Positions 32,007 through 41,137 of a stretch of DNA of 64,000 bases are shown one piece after another. Within the stretch, counting starts at the first letter, position 1. Every line of letters starts with the position of its first letter. This stretch comes from Sphingomonadaceae bacterium (GTDB lineage: Bacteria; Pseudomonadota; Alphaproteobacteria; Sphingomonadales; Sphingomonadaceae). Position numbers and translations under genes: made by a program. The stretch lies in assembly GCA_947451145.1 (NCBI GenBank), contig CANFXW010000007.1, forward strand, positions 62,001 through 126,000, in the 5' to 3' direction. The notes below the pieces were generated by a model. That model saw only the letters and a program-made list of their open reading frames with translations, made no database searches and was not told the DNA's origin.

Positions 32007-32765
32007 TGCCTTTACCGCCTGCCACAGTGCTTCCTGATCATCGAGCGACAACTTGGCAAAATCCTGCGCCTGATCGGCTGCCAGCGATTCCATGGCGCGG
32101 AAACGGCGTTCGAACTTGATATTGGCAGCACGCAAGGCGTCCTCGGGTGCAATACCGCATTTCCGCACAAGGTTTACCGCGGCGAAGAGCATGTCGCCCG
32201 CTTCCTCGGCGCGGTGCTCCGGCGAAGTGGCTTCGGCGAGCTCGGCCAGTTCTTCGCGAACTTTGTCAGCCGGGCCTTCAGTATCAGGCCAATCAAACCC
32301 GGCGCGGGCAGCGCGTTTTTGGAGCTTTTCAGAACGCATCAAAGCCGGCAGCGCCAAGGCAACGCCGTCCAGCGCACTCGTCGCGCCCTTTGACGCTCGT
32401 TCCCGTTCCTTCAGCGCCTCCCAGCGGACTTCGCGCGACTGGCCTTGGTCCGGTGCATCACCGAAGACGTGCGGGTGCCGCGACTCCATCTTGTCGCTAA
32501 TCGCCTCGGCAACAGCTTCGAAATCGAAGTGACCAAGCTCTTCGGCCATGCGGGCGTGGAACACAACCTGAAGCAAGAGATCACCAAGTTCGTCCTTCAG
32601 CGCTGCCATATCATCGCGCTGCACGGCATCGGCAACCTCATAGGCTTCCTCGATGGTGTACGGCGCGATCGTGGCGAAAGTCTGGGCAACATCCCACTCA
32701 CAACCGCGCTGCGGGTCGCGCAGGCGGGCCATGATCCGGAGGAGGCGGTCTAGTTGCGTGGTCAT
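31995..32765 (-). CDS. mazG: Nucleoside triphosphate pyrophosphohydrolase MazG
   Basis: Two MazG-type domains. The first has the entry GCEWDVAQTFATIAPYTIEEAYEVADA with the metal-binding E-x-x-E and ELGDLLLQVVFHARMAEE; the second has EELAELAEATSPEHRAEEAGDMLFAAVNL. The enzyme hydrolyses non-canonical or excess NTPs to monophosphates. Length of 256 residues is standard. It is the last gene of the long minus-strand run and ends 12 bases inside hflX. Confidence 0.94.
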   Translation of the reverse strand: MTTQLDRLLRIMARLRDPQRGCEWDVAQTFATIAPYTIEEAYEVADAVQRDDMAALKDELGDLLLQVVFHARMAEELGHFDFEAVAEAISDKMESRHPHVFGDAPDQGQSREVRWEALKERERASKGATSALDGVALALPALMRSEKLQKRAARAGFDWPDTEGPADKVREELAELAEATSPEHRAEEAGDMLFAAVNLVRKCGIAPEDALRAANIKFERRFRAMESLAADQAQDFAKLSLDDQEALWQAVKASER

Positions 32766-32817
32766 ACCCGTGCTAATTTAAGATTGATAATATATATTAT
32801 GTTAAATGCAATAGGCC

Positions 32818-32994
32818 TCAATGCGGCAGATCTGCGCCTAATTGCCTGAATACCAGCGTCAGAACTGCAAATATCAGCACCCAGACAATGATCATCGCCA
32901 CCGTCCGGTTCATCGGCACCTGCTGACTGCGATAAGATCGCAGCGCCAGTGTTAGCGCCATGGCAACTCCGATAAGGCCGACAATCTTGTCCAT
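32818..32994 (-). CDS. Small two-helix membrane protein (58 residues), unknown function
   Basis: A short open frame starting MDKIVGLIGVAMALTLALRS and ending RQLGADLPH. It has two hydrophobic helices (about residues 4-18 and 33-49, TVAMIIVWVLIFAVLTLVF) joined by a short basic, Arg/Gln-rich loop. Its ATG overlaps the stop of the metallo-hydrolase gene as TAATG, the same coupling seen throughout this operon, which supports it as a real gene. It is followed 52 bases later by mazG. Confidence 0.7.
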   Translation of the reverse strand: MDKIVGLIGVAMALTLALRSYRSQQVPMNRTVAMIIVWVLIFAVLTLVFRQLGADLPH

Positions 32995-33761
32995 TACACT
33001 TCGACCTCGAGTCCGTCGTACCCGACGATAACATGCGCCGGAACTTCCTGGGCCAAAGTGGCATAATCCATCGTCTTGTCGAGATGCGTCAGAACGGCCT
33101 GTTTGGCCCGCGCGGCCTCAACCAGTTCAAGTGACATGGCAAGATGCGCGTGCGTTGGATGCGGCTCACGCTTCAGGCAATCGACCACGAGCAAATCACA
33201 CGAGGCAAAACGATTGACCATTTCGCGCGTAATTGCGTTGAAATCTGTCGCGTAGCAGATTGTTTTTCCACCACAATCAAACCGGTAACCCGTCGTTTCG
33301 GTATGTCCGTGCGGCATCTGCACCGCTGAAATCCCGATCCCGGCACAAATCCGCACCCGATCGAGTGTTTCGAGGTTCACGATGGTCGGATAGCCATATT
33401 GTCCCGCAAAAACATAGCCAAATCGCTGGCGCAGGCGTCGGACACATTCTTCGCTGGCATAGCCCGGGATCGGTCCGCCGCGTCCATAGCGCAGGACCCG
33501 CAGGTCATCGATGCCGTGGCAGTGATCGGCATGATCGTGCGTCCAGAACACCCCGTCGATCCGATCGATATTGTTTTCGAGCATCTGAGCGCGCAGATCG
33601 GTGCTGGTATCGACCAGCAACCGCGCACCATCATCGCCTTCGATCACGATTGAGACCCGCGAGCGACGATTGCGCGGTTCATTGGGATCACAATCCCCCC
33701 AGTCGTTGCCGACGCGCGGCACGCCGGTTGAGGTGCCGGAACCAAGCATGATCAGCTTCAC
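32994..33761 (-). CDS. Metallo-beta-lactamase-fold hydrolase (PhnP-like)
   Basis: MBL-fold metal motif THDHADHCHGIDDLR (HxHxDH) with further ligands in MPHGHTETTGYRF, ATDFNAI (Asp) and HLDKTMD (His). The start MLGSGTSTGVPRVGNDWGDCDP, with its Cys-containing segment, resembles PhnP-type cyclic phosphodiesterases and related RNase Z-like enzymes. True substrate unknown. The start overlaps tatD by four bases and the stop overlaps the 58-residue gene by one. Confidence 0.85.
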   Translation of the reverse strand: MKLIMLGSGTSTGVPRVGNDWGDCDPNEPRNRRSRVSIVIEGDDGARLLVDTSTDLRAQMLENNIDRIDGVFWTHDHADHCHGIDDLRVLRYGRGGPIPGYASEECVRRLRQRFGYVFAGQYGYPTIVNLETLDRVRICAGIGISAVQMPHGHTETTGYRFDCGGKTICYATDFNAITREMVNRFASCDLLVVDCLKREPHPTHAHLAMSLELVEAARAKQAVLTHLDKTMDYATLAQEVPAHVIVGYDGLEVEV

Positions 33762-34534
33762 GCCGCAGCTTTCTTGAACAAATTGAAGAAGTTGCTTGTC
33801 GTCTGCTCGCCAAGTGCTTCGGCCGAAGTATCGCGCAAGCCGGCAACAAAGCGCGCGGTATCAGCGACAAAGGCGGGCTCACAGGTTCGACCGCGATGCG
33901 GCACGGGCGCAAGGAAAGGCGCGTCGGTTTCCACCAGCAAGCGATCATCAGGTAAAGAATGAGCTATATCCTGCAAATCTTTGGCATTCTTGAATGTTAC
34001 TATGCCGGATAGCGAAATCGTCAGTCCCAGATCGAGCATCTTGCGAGCAAAATCTGCCGATGCCGTGAAACAGTGGATCAGCGCGGGGAAGGCCCCCTTC
34101 CCCATCTCCTCGGCAATGATCGCTGCGGTATCGTCCTCGGCATCGCGGGTGTGAACGATCAGCGGCAGACCGGTTTCACGCGCCACGCCGATATGCACGC
34201 GGAACAGCGCGCGCTGCACGGCACGGTCGGAATGATCGTAGAAGTAATCCAGCCCCGTCTCACCAATAGCAATCACGCGGGGATGCTCGGCCGCAGACAT
34301 CAGTGCCGCAGCCCCCAGATCAGCGTGAGCATCGGCCTCATGCGGGTGAATGCCGATCGAGGCCCAGACATCCGCCTCGCGCTCGGCAGTGGCTACAATA
34401 TCCGCCCATTCGCGCTGGCGGGTGGAGATGTTGAGGAAACCCGTCACGCCGCTCGCACGGGCGCGTTCGATCACTGCCTGTTGGTCTTCAACCAGGCCTT
34501 TGTAATTGAGGTGGCAGTGCGAATCGATCAGCAT
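33758..34534 (-). CDS. TatD-family metal-dependent deoxyribonuclease
   Basis: TIM-barrel hydrolase with metal ligands in DSHCHLNYKG, the Glu in IGETGLDYFYDHS, HTRDAEDD, HCFT and the C-terminal VETDAPFLAP. TatD/YcfH proteins are 3'-5' exonucleases implicated in DNA repair or quality control. The order metG-tatD(ycfH)-MBL is widespread in proteobacteria, downstream of holB. The ATG overlaps the metG stop by one base. Confidence 0.92.
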   Translation of the reverse strand: MLIDSHCHLNYKGLVEDQQAVIERARASGVTGFLNISTRQREWADIVATAEREADVWASIGIHPHEADAHADLGAAALMSAAEHPRVIAIGETGLDYFYDHSDRAVQRALFRVHIGVARETGLPLIVHTRDAEDDTAAIIAEEMGKGAFPALIHCFTASADFARKMLDLGLTISLSGIVTFKNAKDLQDIAHSLPDDRLLVETDAPFLAPVPHRGRTCEPAFVADTARFVAGLRDTSAEALGEQTTSNFFNLFKKAAA

Positions 34535-36093
34535 CAGGCTTCTTCTGCGGGGAGCTCAAGGCGCGGAAACAGAGGCGTCGGCGCGGCAAGACGAAATGGG
34601 CTTTCCGCCAGCGGTGAATACCAGTGCGAGCCGATGCCCGCATAGGTCCGGACATCGACCGGAACTCCCATGGTATCGAGCAGCTTGTCCGCGCTGGCGG
34701 GAATGACGGCTCGAATACCCGTGGCGAGCTGCGCGATGCAGATGAACAGGGTCGCCAGTACGGTTTCCATGCGTTCCGGGTCTGTCTTGCGCAGAGCCCA
34801 AGGCGCCTGCGTATCGACATAGGCATTACAGGCAAACACCGCCTGCATCCAAAGTTCAATCGCCTGCGTTGGCGCAACGGCGTCAAATGCGGCAGGAATG
34901 TCGTGCTGAACGGCCGTACCGACCAGTTCGAGCAGGTCGTTATCCGCCTGATCATGGCCGTGAATGGCAGGAAGCGTGCCTTCTAAGTTTTTGGCGATAA
35001 AGCTCAGCACCCGCTGCGCCAGATTGCCGAATGCATTCCCCAGCTCGCTGTTGCCGCGCATGACAATCGCCTCGGGCGAGTACGAGCCATCCTGCCCGAA
35101 GGCCACTTCGCGCATCAGGAAATAGCGCAAGGTATCAACGCCAAACCGCCCCGCCAGCTCCAGCGGATCGGTGACGTTGCCGAGTGACTTGCTCTCTTTC
35201 TGCCCGCGGTTGAGCAGGAAGCCGTGGCCGAACACCTGCCTGGGCAGAGCCAGATCGGCGCTCATCAGGAAGGCGGGCCAATAGACCGTGTGGAAGCGGA
35301 CGATGTCCTTGCCGATCAGGTGGATATCGGCAGGCCACCACTTCGCCATTTCCGGCGTTTCTTCCGGAAAACCAAGGCCGGTCAGATAGTTGGTTAGCGC
35401 ATCGACCCACACATACATCACATGATTGTCGCTGCCGGGAACCTTGACGCCCCAGTCAAAACTGGTCCGCGAAACCGAAAGATCGCGCAGGCCACCCTCG
35501 ACAAAGCGCAGGACTTCGTTGCGGCGGCTGTCGGGTTTCAGGAATTCCGGGTGATCGTTGTAGAGCGCCAGCAGCGGCTCGGCATATTTGGACAGGCGGA
35601 AGAACCAGCTTTCCTCAACGGTCCACTCCACCGGCGTGCCCTGCGGCGAGAGCTTTTCGCCCCCCTCCCCGGTGGTGAGTTCGGCTTCGTCGTAATAGGC
35701 CTCGTCGCGGATCGAGTACCAGCCTTCGTAACGATCGAGGTAGAGATCGCCCTTGGCCTCCATCCGCCGCCACAGTTCCTGGCTGGCCGCATGATGGCGC
35801 GGCTCGGTAGTGCGCATGAACACATCATAAGAAACATTCAGAGCCTTGCACATGTCAATGAAATAGGCTGACATTTCATCGCAAAGTTCTTTTGGCGTGA
35901 TGCCCAGATCGCGGGCCTTTTGTGCCATCTTCAGCCCGTGCTCGTCGGTCCCGGTCTGAAAGCGCACGTCCCTGCCCTGCTGGCGCTGGTGGCGGGCGAT
36001 AACGTCTGCGGCAATCGCCTCATAGGCGTGGCCGATGTGGGGCTTGCCATTGGGGTAGGAAATGGCGGTAGTGATGTAAAACGGTTCGGCCAT
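34534..36093 (-). CDS. metG: Methionyl-tRNA synthetase
   Basis: Class I synthetase charging tRNA-Met. HIGH motif at residues 19-22. The KMSKS loop is present as KESKS (about residue 297, GQKESKSLGNV), with Met replaced by Glu. The anticodon-binding helical domain follows, with FACNAYVDTQAPWALRKTDPERM. There is no C-terminal EMAP/tRNA-binding domain, as in the shorter alphaproteobacterial form. Start placed at 36093 (MAEPFYITTAISYPNGKPH); the frame upstream is not conserved-looking. Confidence 0.95.
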   Translation of the reverse strand: MAEPFYITTAISYPNGKPHIGHAYEAIAADVIARHQRQQGRDVRFQTGTDEHGLKMAQKARDLGITPKELCDEMSAYFIDMCKALNVSYDVFMRTTEPRHHAASQELWRRMEAKGDLYLDRYEGWYSIRDEAYYDEAELTTGEGGEKLSPQGTPVEWTVEESWFFRLSKYAEPLLALYNDHPEFLKPDSRRNEVLRFVEGGLRDLSVSRTSFDWGVKVPGSDNHVMYVWVDALTNYLTGLGFPEETPEMAKWWPADIHLIGKDIVRFHTVYWPAFLMSADLALPRQVFGHGFLLNRGQKESKSLGNVTDPLELAGRFGVDTLRYFLMREVAFGQDGSYSPEAIVMRGNSELGNAFGNLAQRVLSFIAKNLEGTLPAIHGHDQADNDLLELVGTAVQHDIPAAFDAVAPTQAIELWMQAVFACNAYVDTQAPWALRKTDPERMETVLATLFICIAQLATGIRAVIPASADKLLDTMGVPVDVRTYAGIGSHWYSPLAESPFRLAAPTPLFPRLELPAEEA

Positions 36094-36124
36094 AGCCGGT
36101 GCAAAGCTTTCTATACCTGAGGTC

Positions 36125-37084
36125 TCAGGCCGCTTCTCTAGGCAGAGCCGCCGATGCCAGCAAGCCGCCAATTTCCATCATCAGTAGCCCGGGATCGAAA
36201 TTGGCTGTCGGAGCAGCCACCGAAAGGCGGGCGATCTCGGCGTGGGCCTCGATGATCCGCGCCTGCTGGGCGGCGTTGACCCGCGGCAATGCGGCGCCCA
36301 GCACGGCCCGGGCGAGATCAAGTGTTGCCATCTGCCGCTCGCGATCGGGCTTTGCGCCAATCTCTGCCGCCATGGCCCCGCGCAGAGTGAAGTGCTCGTC
36401 GCCTTCGATCACCAGCCGCTCCATGATGCCATGCAGGCCGCCGAGTTCCTGATCGACAAAGCCCAGAGCTGCGCCCGGCGATCCCTCGGCCGCTGCGACG
36501 GCTGCGGCGCGGGTGGCGCTATCGGCTTGCGGCGCTTCGCGCGATACGATCCGGGCGACCTCGTCGGATGGCAGCGCCGGAAAGCGCAGGATTCGGCAGC
36601 GCGAGCGGATTGTTGGCAGAAGCCGCCCAGGACGGTGCGACACCAGCAGGAAGAAGGTTCCGACCGGCGGCTCCTCCAGACTCTTGAGCAGGGCATTGGA
36701 GGCGCTAGTCTCGAGATCATCAGCCGGGTCGATGATTACCGCCCTTCTGCCGCCTAATGTTGGTCGAGTATTCAATCGGCGCTGTAACCTGCGAATTTCC
36801 TCGACTGGAATAGATCGCTTGCGCTTGATGTCTGTTTCACCAGCCTCAACCTTCTTCTCCTCTCCTTTTTCCGGTGGATGCTCGGGGAACAGAATGTCCG
36901 GATGGCGATCAGAGGGCGGCTGCGGCACGCCTGCTTCGGCGACCAGTTCAGCGGCGGCGGCGCGGGCGAACAGCGCCTTGCCCATGCCCTTTGGTCCGAC
37001 GAGCAGCCATGCGTGATGCATCCGCGTTGAATCGAGCGCTTTGCGCCATTCGCGCCAGGCCTCGTCATGGCCGATCAGGCTCAT
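36125..37084 (-). CDS. holB: DNA polymerase III subunit delta'
   Basis: Clamp-loader subunit. The N-terminus is LIGHDEAWREWRKALDSTRMHHAWLLVGPKGMGKALFARAAA, an AAA+ fold with the P-loop GPKGMGK. The motifs VEEIRRLQRRL, RAVIIDPADDLETSASNALLKSLEEPP and SHRPGRLLPTIRSRC (the SRC motif) are typical. Length is 319 residues. The start overlaps the tmk stop (ATGA), giving the common tmk-holB pair. Confidence 0.93.
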   Translation of the reverse strand: MSLIGHDEAWREWRKALDSTRMHHAWLLVGPKGMGKALFARAAAAELVAEAGVPQPPSDRHPDILFPEHPPEKGEEKKVEAGETDIKRKRSIPVEEIRRLQRRLNTRPTLGGRRAVIIDPADDLETSASNALLKSLEEPPVGTFFLLVSHRPGRLLPTIRSRCRILRFPALPSDEVARIVSREAPQADSATRAAAVAAAEGSPGAALGFVDQELGGLHGIMERLVIEGDEHFTLRGAMAAEIGAKPDRERQMATLDLARAVLGAALPRVNAAQQARIIEAHAEIARLSVAAPTANFDPGLLMMEIGGLLASAALPREAA

Positions 37085-37707
37085 GCCAGACGGCCCAGCG
37101 CGGCCAGAACCGCAGCGTGGATAGCCTCGGCACTGCCATTGCCGTCGATCCGGGCAAAGCGTTCGGGATCAGCCTTGGCCATCAGATCGAACCGTGCAGC
37201 CACGGCTGCGTGGAATGCCTCGGGGCGGCCACCAATACGGTCTGCCGAATCGCCATCGCGCGCGGCAAGGCGCTGGGCGGCGATGGCGGGGGAAACTTCG
37301 ATCAGCAGGGTGAGATCGGGTAGCAGGCCGCCAGAACCGATGCGGTGCAATTCCATCACCTCGACATCGGACAGGCCGCCACCGCCGCCCTGATAGGCAC
37401 GGCTCGAATCAACGAAGCGATCGCAGATAACCGAAGCCCCGCGTGCGATCGCCGGAACAATCAGCCGCTCGACATGATCGGAACGGGCGGCGGCGAACAG
37501 CAGCGCTTCGGCGCGCGGGTGCCAGCCCTCCCCCTCCATGCCGAGCAGCAGCGCGCGGATTGCTTCTGCGCCGGGCGTTCCGCCGGGTTCGCGGGTGGTG
37601 ACGACTTCGCGGCCCTGTGCCCGCAGAGCCTCCGCCAGCAGGCGCGTCTGTGTCGATTTGCCTGCACCTTCGCCGCCTTCAAAAGCGATGAACTTTCCGG
37701 CGCTCAT
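37081..37707 (-). CDS. tmk: Thymidylate kinase
   Basis: Phosphorylates dTMP to dTDP. P-loop FEGGEGAGKST (residues 8-18), the DR motif region REPGGTPGAEAIR, the Asp-Arg of CDRFVDSSRAYQGGGGG, and the lid and base-binding stretch that follows. Length of 208 residues is standard. It overlaps the upstream carboxypeptidase gene and downstream holB by four bases each, so all three are translationally coupled. Confidence 0.95.
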   Translation of the reverse strand: MSAGKFIAFEGGEGAGKSTQTRLLAEALRAQGREVVTTREPGGTPGAEAIRALLLGMEGEGWHPRAEALLFAAARSDHVERLIVPAIARGASVICDRFVDSSRAYQGGGGGLSDVEVMELHRIGSGGLLPDLTLLIEVSPAIAAQRLAARDGDSADRIGGRPEAFHAAVAARFDLMAKADPERFARIDGNGSAEAIHAAVLAALGRLA

Positions 37708-38933
37708 GAAACCAGTCCCATCAGGCCGTTGCGCAGTCGCTCGAACAGATTGGCCTTACCCACCTCTTCGCCAGCGATCAGCGGCACCCGGTGCGGCTCG
37801 CCATTGCCGATGCGGATCTCAAGCGATGCGACCATCGATCCCTTGGCTATCGGGGCTTCCAGCGGACCATCGTAGACAATCTTCAGGCTGGCTGGCCCGT
37901 CGGCATCCTTGGGCACAGAGGCGGCAAATCCGGTGGGGGTAACCAGACTGACATGCCGCGCAGCGCCGCCCTGGACCTTCGCCTCACCAATCGATTGCCC
38001 CGGCTTGAACAATGGCTTGCTGGCGAATGCGGCGAAGCCCCAGTCCATCAAGGCTTGTGCAGCCTTGGCGCGATCCCGCGAACGATCCGCTCCGGCGATG
38101 ACCATCACCAGCCGCCGCCCATTGCGCTCTGCCGAACCGAGGAAGCCGTATCCGGCCTGATTGGTAAAGCCGGTCTTGATACCATCCGCCCCGACAAGCT
38201 TGCCGAGGATCGGGTCGTGATTGGCCTGCGTAATGCCGTTCCATGTCAGCGTCTCGTGGCCGATATAGCGGTGATAGAGGTCCGGATGCTCGGCAATCAT
38301 CGCGCCAGCCAGCAGCGCCAAGTCGTGGGCGGTAACAAAGGTTTCGCCATCATCCATCCAGCCATTTGGCGTACCGAAGTGGCTGTCTTTCATGCCCAGA
38401 TGCCGCGCCTCGGCATTCATCAGCGCGACCCAGGTCGGCACCGATCCCGCTGCACCTTCGGCCAGCACAACACAGGCATCATTGGCGGAGATATTGGCGA
38501 TACCGAGCAACAGGTCATTGACCGTAGGACTGGCAGCCTGATCAAGGAACATCGTCGATCCGACCCGGTGCCATTGCCTGAAAGCACCAGCGCTCATCCG
38601 CATGGTCTGGCTGGTGTTGAGCTGGTTACGGCCCACCATCTCGAACGCGGTGTAAAGTGTCATCACTTTGGTGATCGAGGCGGGCAGGAAGCGGCGGTCT
38701 GCCTGCTTGGAATAGAGCACTTGCCCCGAACTCAGATCGACCAGCAGCGCGATCGGCACGGCATCAACCTCTACCGGCGGCTTTGCCGGATCGGCATCGA
38801 GCAACACCGGCTCAGCCTGAGCAATGCGGGGCTCAGAGGTAACGGCGACAAGCGTGGCCGGACTGGACAACACCGGAGCCGCCGCCAAGGGCAGGGCCAA
38901 CACTCCCAGCATTTTGATGGACAGGCGTTTCAA
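37704..38933 (-). CDS. D-alanyl-D-alanine carboxypeptidase (PBP5/6 family)
   Basis: Periplasmic peptidoglycan-trimming enzyme. A signal peptide of about 25 residues is followed by the serine penicillin-binding catalytic motifs in order: SxxK as S86-I-T-K89, SxN as S149-A-N151 and KTG at 253-255. A C-terminal beta-rich PBP5 domain ends with a likely amphipathic membrane-anchoring helix (NLFERLRNGLMGLVS). Length is 409 residues. It belongs to the cell-wall section of the operon (mltB-rlpA-this gene). Confidence 0.93.
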   Translation of the reverse strand: MKRLSIKMLGVLALPLAAAPVLSSPATLVAVTSEPRIAQAEPVLLDADPAKPPVEVDAVPIALLVDLSSGQVLYSKQADRRFLPASITKVMTLYTAFEMVGRNQLNTSQTMRMSAGAFRQWHRVGSTMFLDQAASPTVNDLLLGIANISANDACVVLAEGAAGSVPTWVALMNAEARHLGMKDSHFGTPNGWMDDGETFVTAHDLALLAGAMIAEHPDLYHRYIGHETLTWNGITQANHDPILGKLVGADGIKTGFTNQAGYGFLGSAERNGRRLVMVIAGADRSRDRAKAAQALMDWGFAAFASKPLFKPGQSIGEAKVQGGAARHVSLVTPTGFAASVPKDADGPASLKIVYDGPLEAPIAKGSMVASLEIRIGNGEPHRVPLIAGEEVGKANLFERLRNGLMGLVS

Positions 38934-38981
38934 TTCCGCTCCCGCGCGCTTCGGTGATCGCGCGGGACTTCAGGAAAACCC

Positions 38982-39953
38982 TCAGTCGGCGCGCTGGATT
39001 CGGGCGTCGGTATAACCGGCAGCCTCGGCCTTGGCGAGTGCGGCTTCGGCTTCTCCACGGCTGGTAAACGGTCCGACGCGAACGCGGAACAACTTGCCCG
39101 CTGCGCTGACCGAACCACCGGCAGATTTGGCAACAGCTGCGCCGCGTTCCTTAGAGCTGAAGGCCCCGATCTGGACGTAGATTCCGGCTTCCGGCTTTGC
39201 TGCTGGTGCAGGCTTTGCAGTTGGCGTCGGCTTTGCAGCAGGTGCAGCCTTTGGCGCAGTGACCTTAGGCGTGACCGCGACGGGCGGCTTGGCCACCGGC
39301 TTTGATGGAGCGGGCGGTGCGGCAACCGGCGCTGGCGCAACACTCGGTGACACCATCGGCGGTGCCACGGCCCCCGGCGCAACCAGAGGAGCGAGCGAAG
39401 CATCAAGCTTGCGCCGCAGCACGTTGACCAGCCCGATCGGCGTATCCATGCGGGCGGGCGCTTGTCCACCGGCACGCAGCGCAGCGCGCTCCTGCTCTGG
39501 TGGATTGACGCGGCGAATGCGGATCGGCGAATGATCGCCCGATACGCCCAATTGCGAAGCGGCAGCGGGCGACAATTCGACAACCTGCGAGCCGCTCATT
39601 GGCCCGCGGCGGGTAACGCGAACAAGGATCGTCTTGCCGCTCTGCAACGAGGTGACCTCGGCATAGCTCGGCAGCGGCAGGGTGCGGTGGGCGACAGTCA
39701 CCCCTTCCCCCGCCCCCACAGTTGCGTAACCGACTGAATCGAAGTTGAGCTTGTCCTCTGGCGTATAGGTCACGCCGTCGACGGTATAGGGAGCGCCGAG
39801 CACAACCGGATAGTCAGCCGCCGGCCCAATTCCGCGCGGCTGCACCGGTGCGGACGCCGGCGGCGCGGAATTGGCATGGCCCTGCCCGCAGGCAGCCAGT
39901 AATGTAACGATAGTCAGTGCAAAAGCACGATTAACGGGCAATCTCATCTGCAA
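38982..39953 (-). CDS. rlpA: RlpA-like septal ring lipoprotein with SPOR domain
   Basis: Lipoprotein signal with lipobox LLAAC (Cys22). The double-psi beta-barrel follows, with FDSVGYATVGAGEGVTVAHRTLPLPSYAEVTSL, VRVTRRGPM and VELSPAAASQLGV. After an Ala/Pro-rich linker (about residues 190-250), a C-terminal SPOR domain occupies about 252-320 (YVQIGAFSSKERGAAVA ... FRVRVGPFTSRGEAEAALAKAEAAGY). RlpA proteins cut or bind denuded glycan at the septum. The glycine-rich GxAS start of classical RlpA barrels is altered here, so catalysis is uncertain. Overlaps the mltB end by 23 bases; a start 6 bases later (MRLPV) is possible. Confidence 0.85.
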   Translation of the reverse strand: MQMRLPVNRAFALTIVTLLAACGQGHANSAPPASAPVQPRGIGPAADYPVVLGAPYTVDGVTYTPEDKLNFDSVGYATVGAGEGVTVAHRTLPLPSYAEVTSLQSGKTILVRVTRRGPMSGSQVVELSPAAASQLGVSGDHSPIRIRRVNPPEQERAALRAGGQAPARMDTPIGLVNVLRRKLDASLAPLVAPGAVAPPMVSPSVAPAPVAAPPAPSKPVAKPPVAVTPKVTAPKAAPAAKPTPTAKPAPAAKPEAGIYVQIGAFSSKERGAAVAKSAGGSVSAAGKLFRVRVGPFTSRGEAEAALAKAEAAGYTDARIQRAD

Positions 39954-41040
39954 GCAACCCCACGGAAAGTGCGTAGTAGTTCGAGCAGTTATAATGGAGG
40001 ATAACCCGATAATTACCGGTTAACAGCCAGGCGGGTGTCCCCGGTCCATCAGGTTCAAACAGGCTGGCGAGCACGTCGTCCGCCAGATTCCCTTGCGGCT
40101 GCACCCCCAGCTTGCGCCATTCGGCAACTGTCAGCCAGCGATCGTGCCGGGCATGGACGCGGCTGCATGAAGGGGCATTGAGCCGGGTGTTGACCGCAGC
40201 GCGATCAAAACCATCGGGCACCGAAGCGCGAACGCCCCATGGCTGGCCAGTGCGCCAGCCGGCATCGCGGAAATAGTTGGCGATGGATGAAAGCGTATCG
40301 GGCGCGCTGCTCCAGATATTGGCCATGCCATCGCCATCACCATCAACCGCGAGGCGCAGGTACATCGAAGGCAAGAACTGCGGATTACCGAATGCCCCAG
40401 CCCAGGAACCGACCAGCTGGCTGCGCGGCACACCCCGGTCTGCCATCTTGAGCACGGCAACGAATTCCTGCGCGAACAGCTCCCGCCGCCGCCCTTCATA
40501 GGCGAGCGTCGCAAGCGCCTGCGGCAGATCGAAGTTGCCCTTGATCGCGCCGTAGTCCGTCTCATGGCCCCAGATCGCCAGCAGAATGGGAACGGGCACG
40601 CCGTATTTCTGCTCGATCGCAGAAGCGAAAGCGGAAACCTCGGCGAATTTGTTCCGGCCGCGAGCGATGCGGGCGGCATCAACATGGGCGCGCAGATAGG
40701 GTGCAACCGGCGGAATACCGGAGCGGGTCGGACTTCCCGGCTGCGCGCGGTCGAGTTCAATAACCCGCCGGTTGAGCGTCAGGCCGCTGGTCAGGTTCCG
40801 GATCGTCGGCTCACTCACCCCTGCGCTGCGTGCACGCGCAGCGAGTAGCTGGACATAGCCCTGAAATGACACCTGATCTTCAGCCGAGTCGGTATCGGGA
40901 GTGGCCTGCACGACCGGCACAGAAACCACTTGCGCGGGCGTTGCGGGAACTGCGGTCTGCGGCGACATCGGTGCCTGGCCAAGCAGCGCGGAGCTGGCGA
41001 CTGCAATGGAGAGTTTTAACGGGCGGAGAATCCGGAACAT
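39931..41040 (-). CDS. mltB: Lytic murein transglycosylase B (MltB family)
   Basis: Soluble-type periplasmic lytic transglycosylase with an N-terminal signal peptide (LSIAVASSALLGQA). The catalytic Glu lies in ILLAIWGHETDYGAIKGNFDLPQALATLAYEGRR, and the family motifs WAGAFGNPQFLPSMYLRLAVDGDGDGMANIW and SIANYFRDAGW are present. The C-terminal tail (NYRVILHYNCSNYYALSVGLLADEI) is also typical. It makes 1,6-anhydro-muropeptides. First gene of the ten-gene minus-strand block; the tRNA-Ser gene is divergent upstream. Confidence 0.92.
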   Translation of the reverse strand: MFRILRPLKLSIAVASSALLGQAPMSPQTAVPATPAQVVSVPVVQATPDTDSAEDQVSFQGYVQLLAARARSAGVSEPTIRNLTSGLTLNRRVIELDRAQPGSPTRSGIPPVAPYLRAHVDAARIARGRNKFAEVSAFASAIEQKYGVPVPILLAIWGHETDYGAIKGNFDLPQALATLAYEGRRRELFAQEFVAVLKMADRGVPRSQLVGSWAGAFGNPQFLPSMYLRLAVDGDGDGMANIWSSAPDTLSSIANYFRDAGWRTGQPWGVRASVPDGFDRAAVNTRLNAPSCSRVHARHDRWLTVAEWRKLGVQPQGNLADDVLASLFEPDGPGTPAWLLTGNYRVILHYNCSNYYALSVGLLADEIAR

Positions 41041-41137
41041 TGACCCAACTTCGCACAGGCAGTGGCGAAAGGGAATTGCGCTTGTCGCACCATATCGCTA
41101 GCGGCGGTGTTTCTGGCGCAGTTAGCTCGCCAGATTT

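Noticed and set aside
32762..33064. Minus-strand 100-codon frame across the metallo-hydrolase end and the gap before mazG
   Set aside because: Another frame at the same place gives the coupled two-helix membrane protein, which has better composition and start context.
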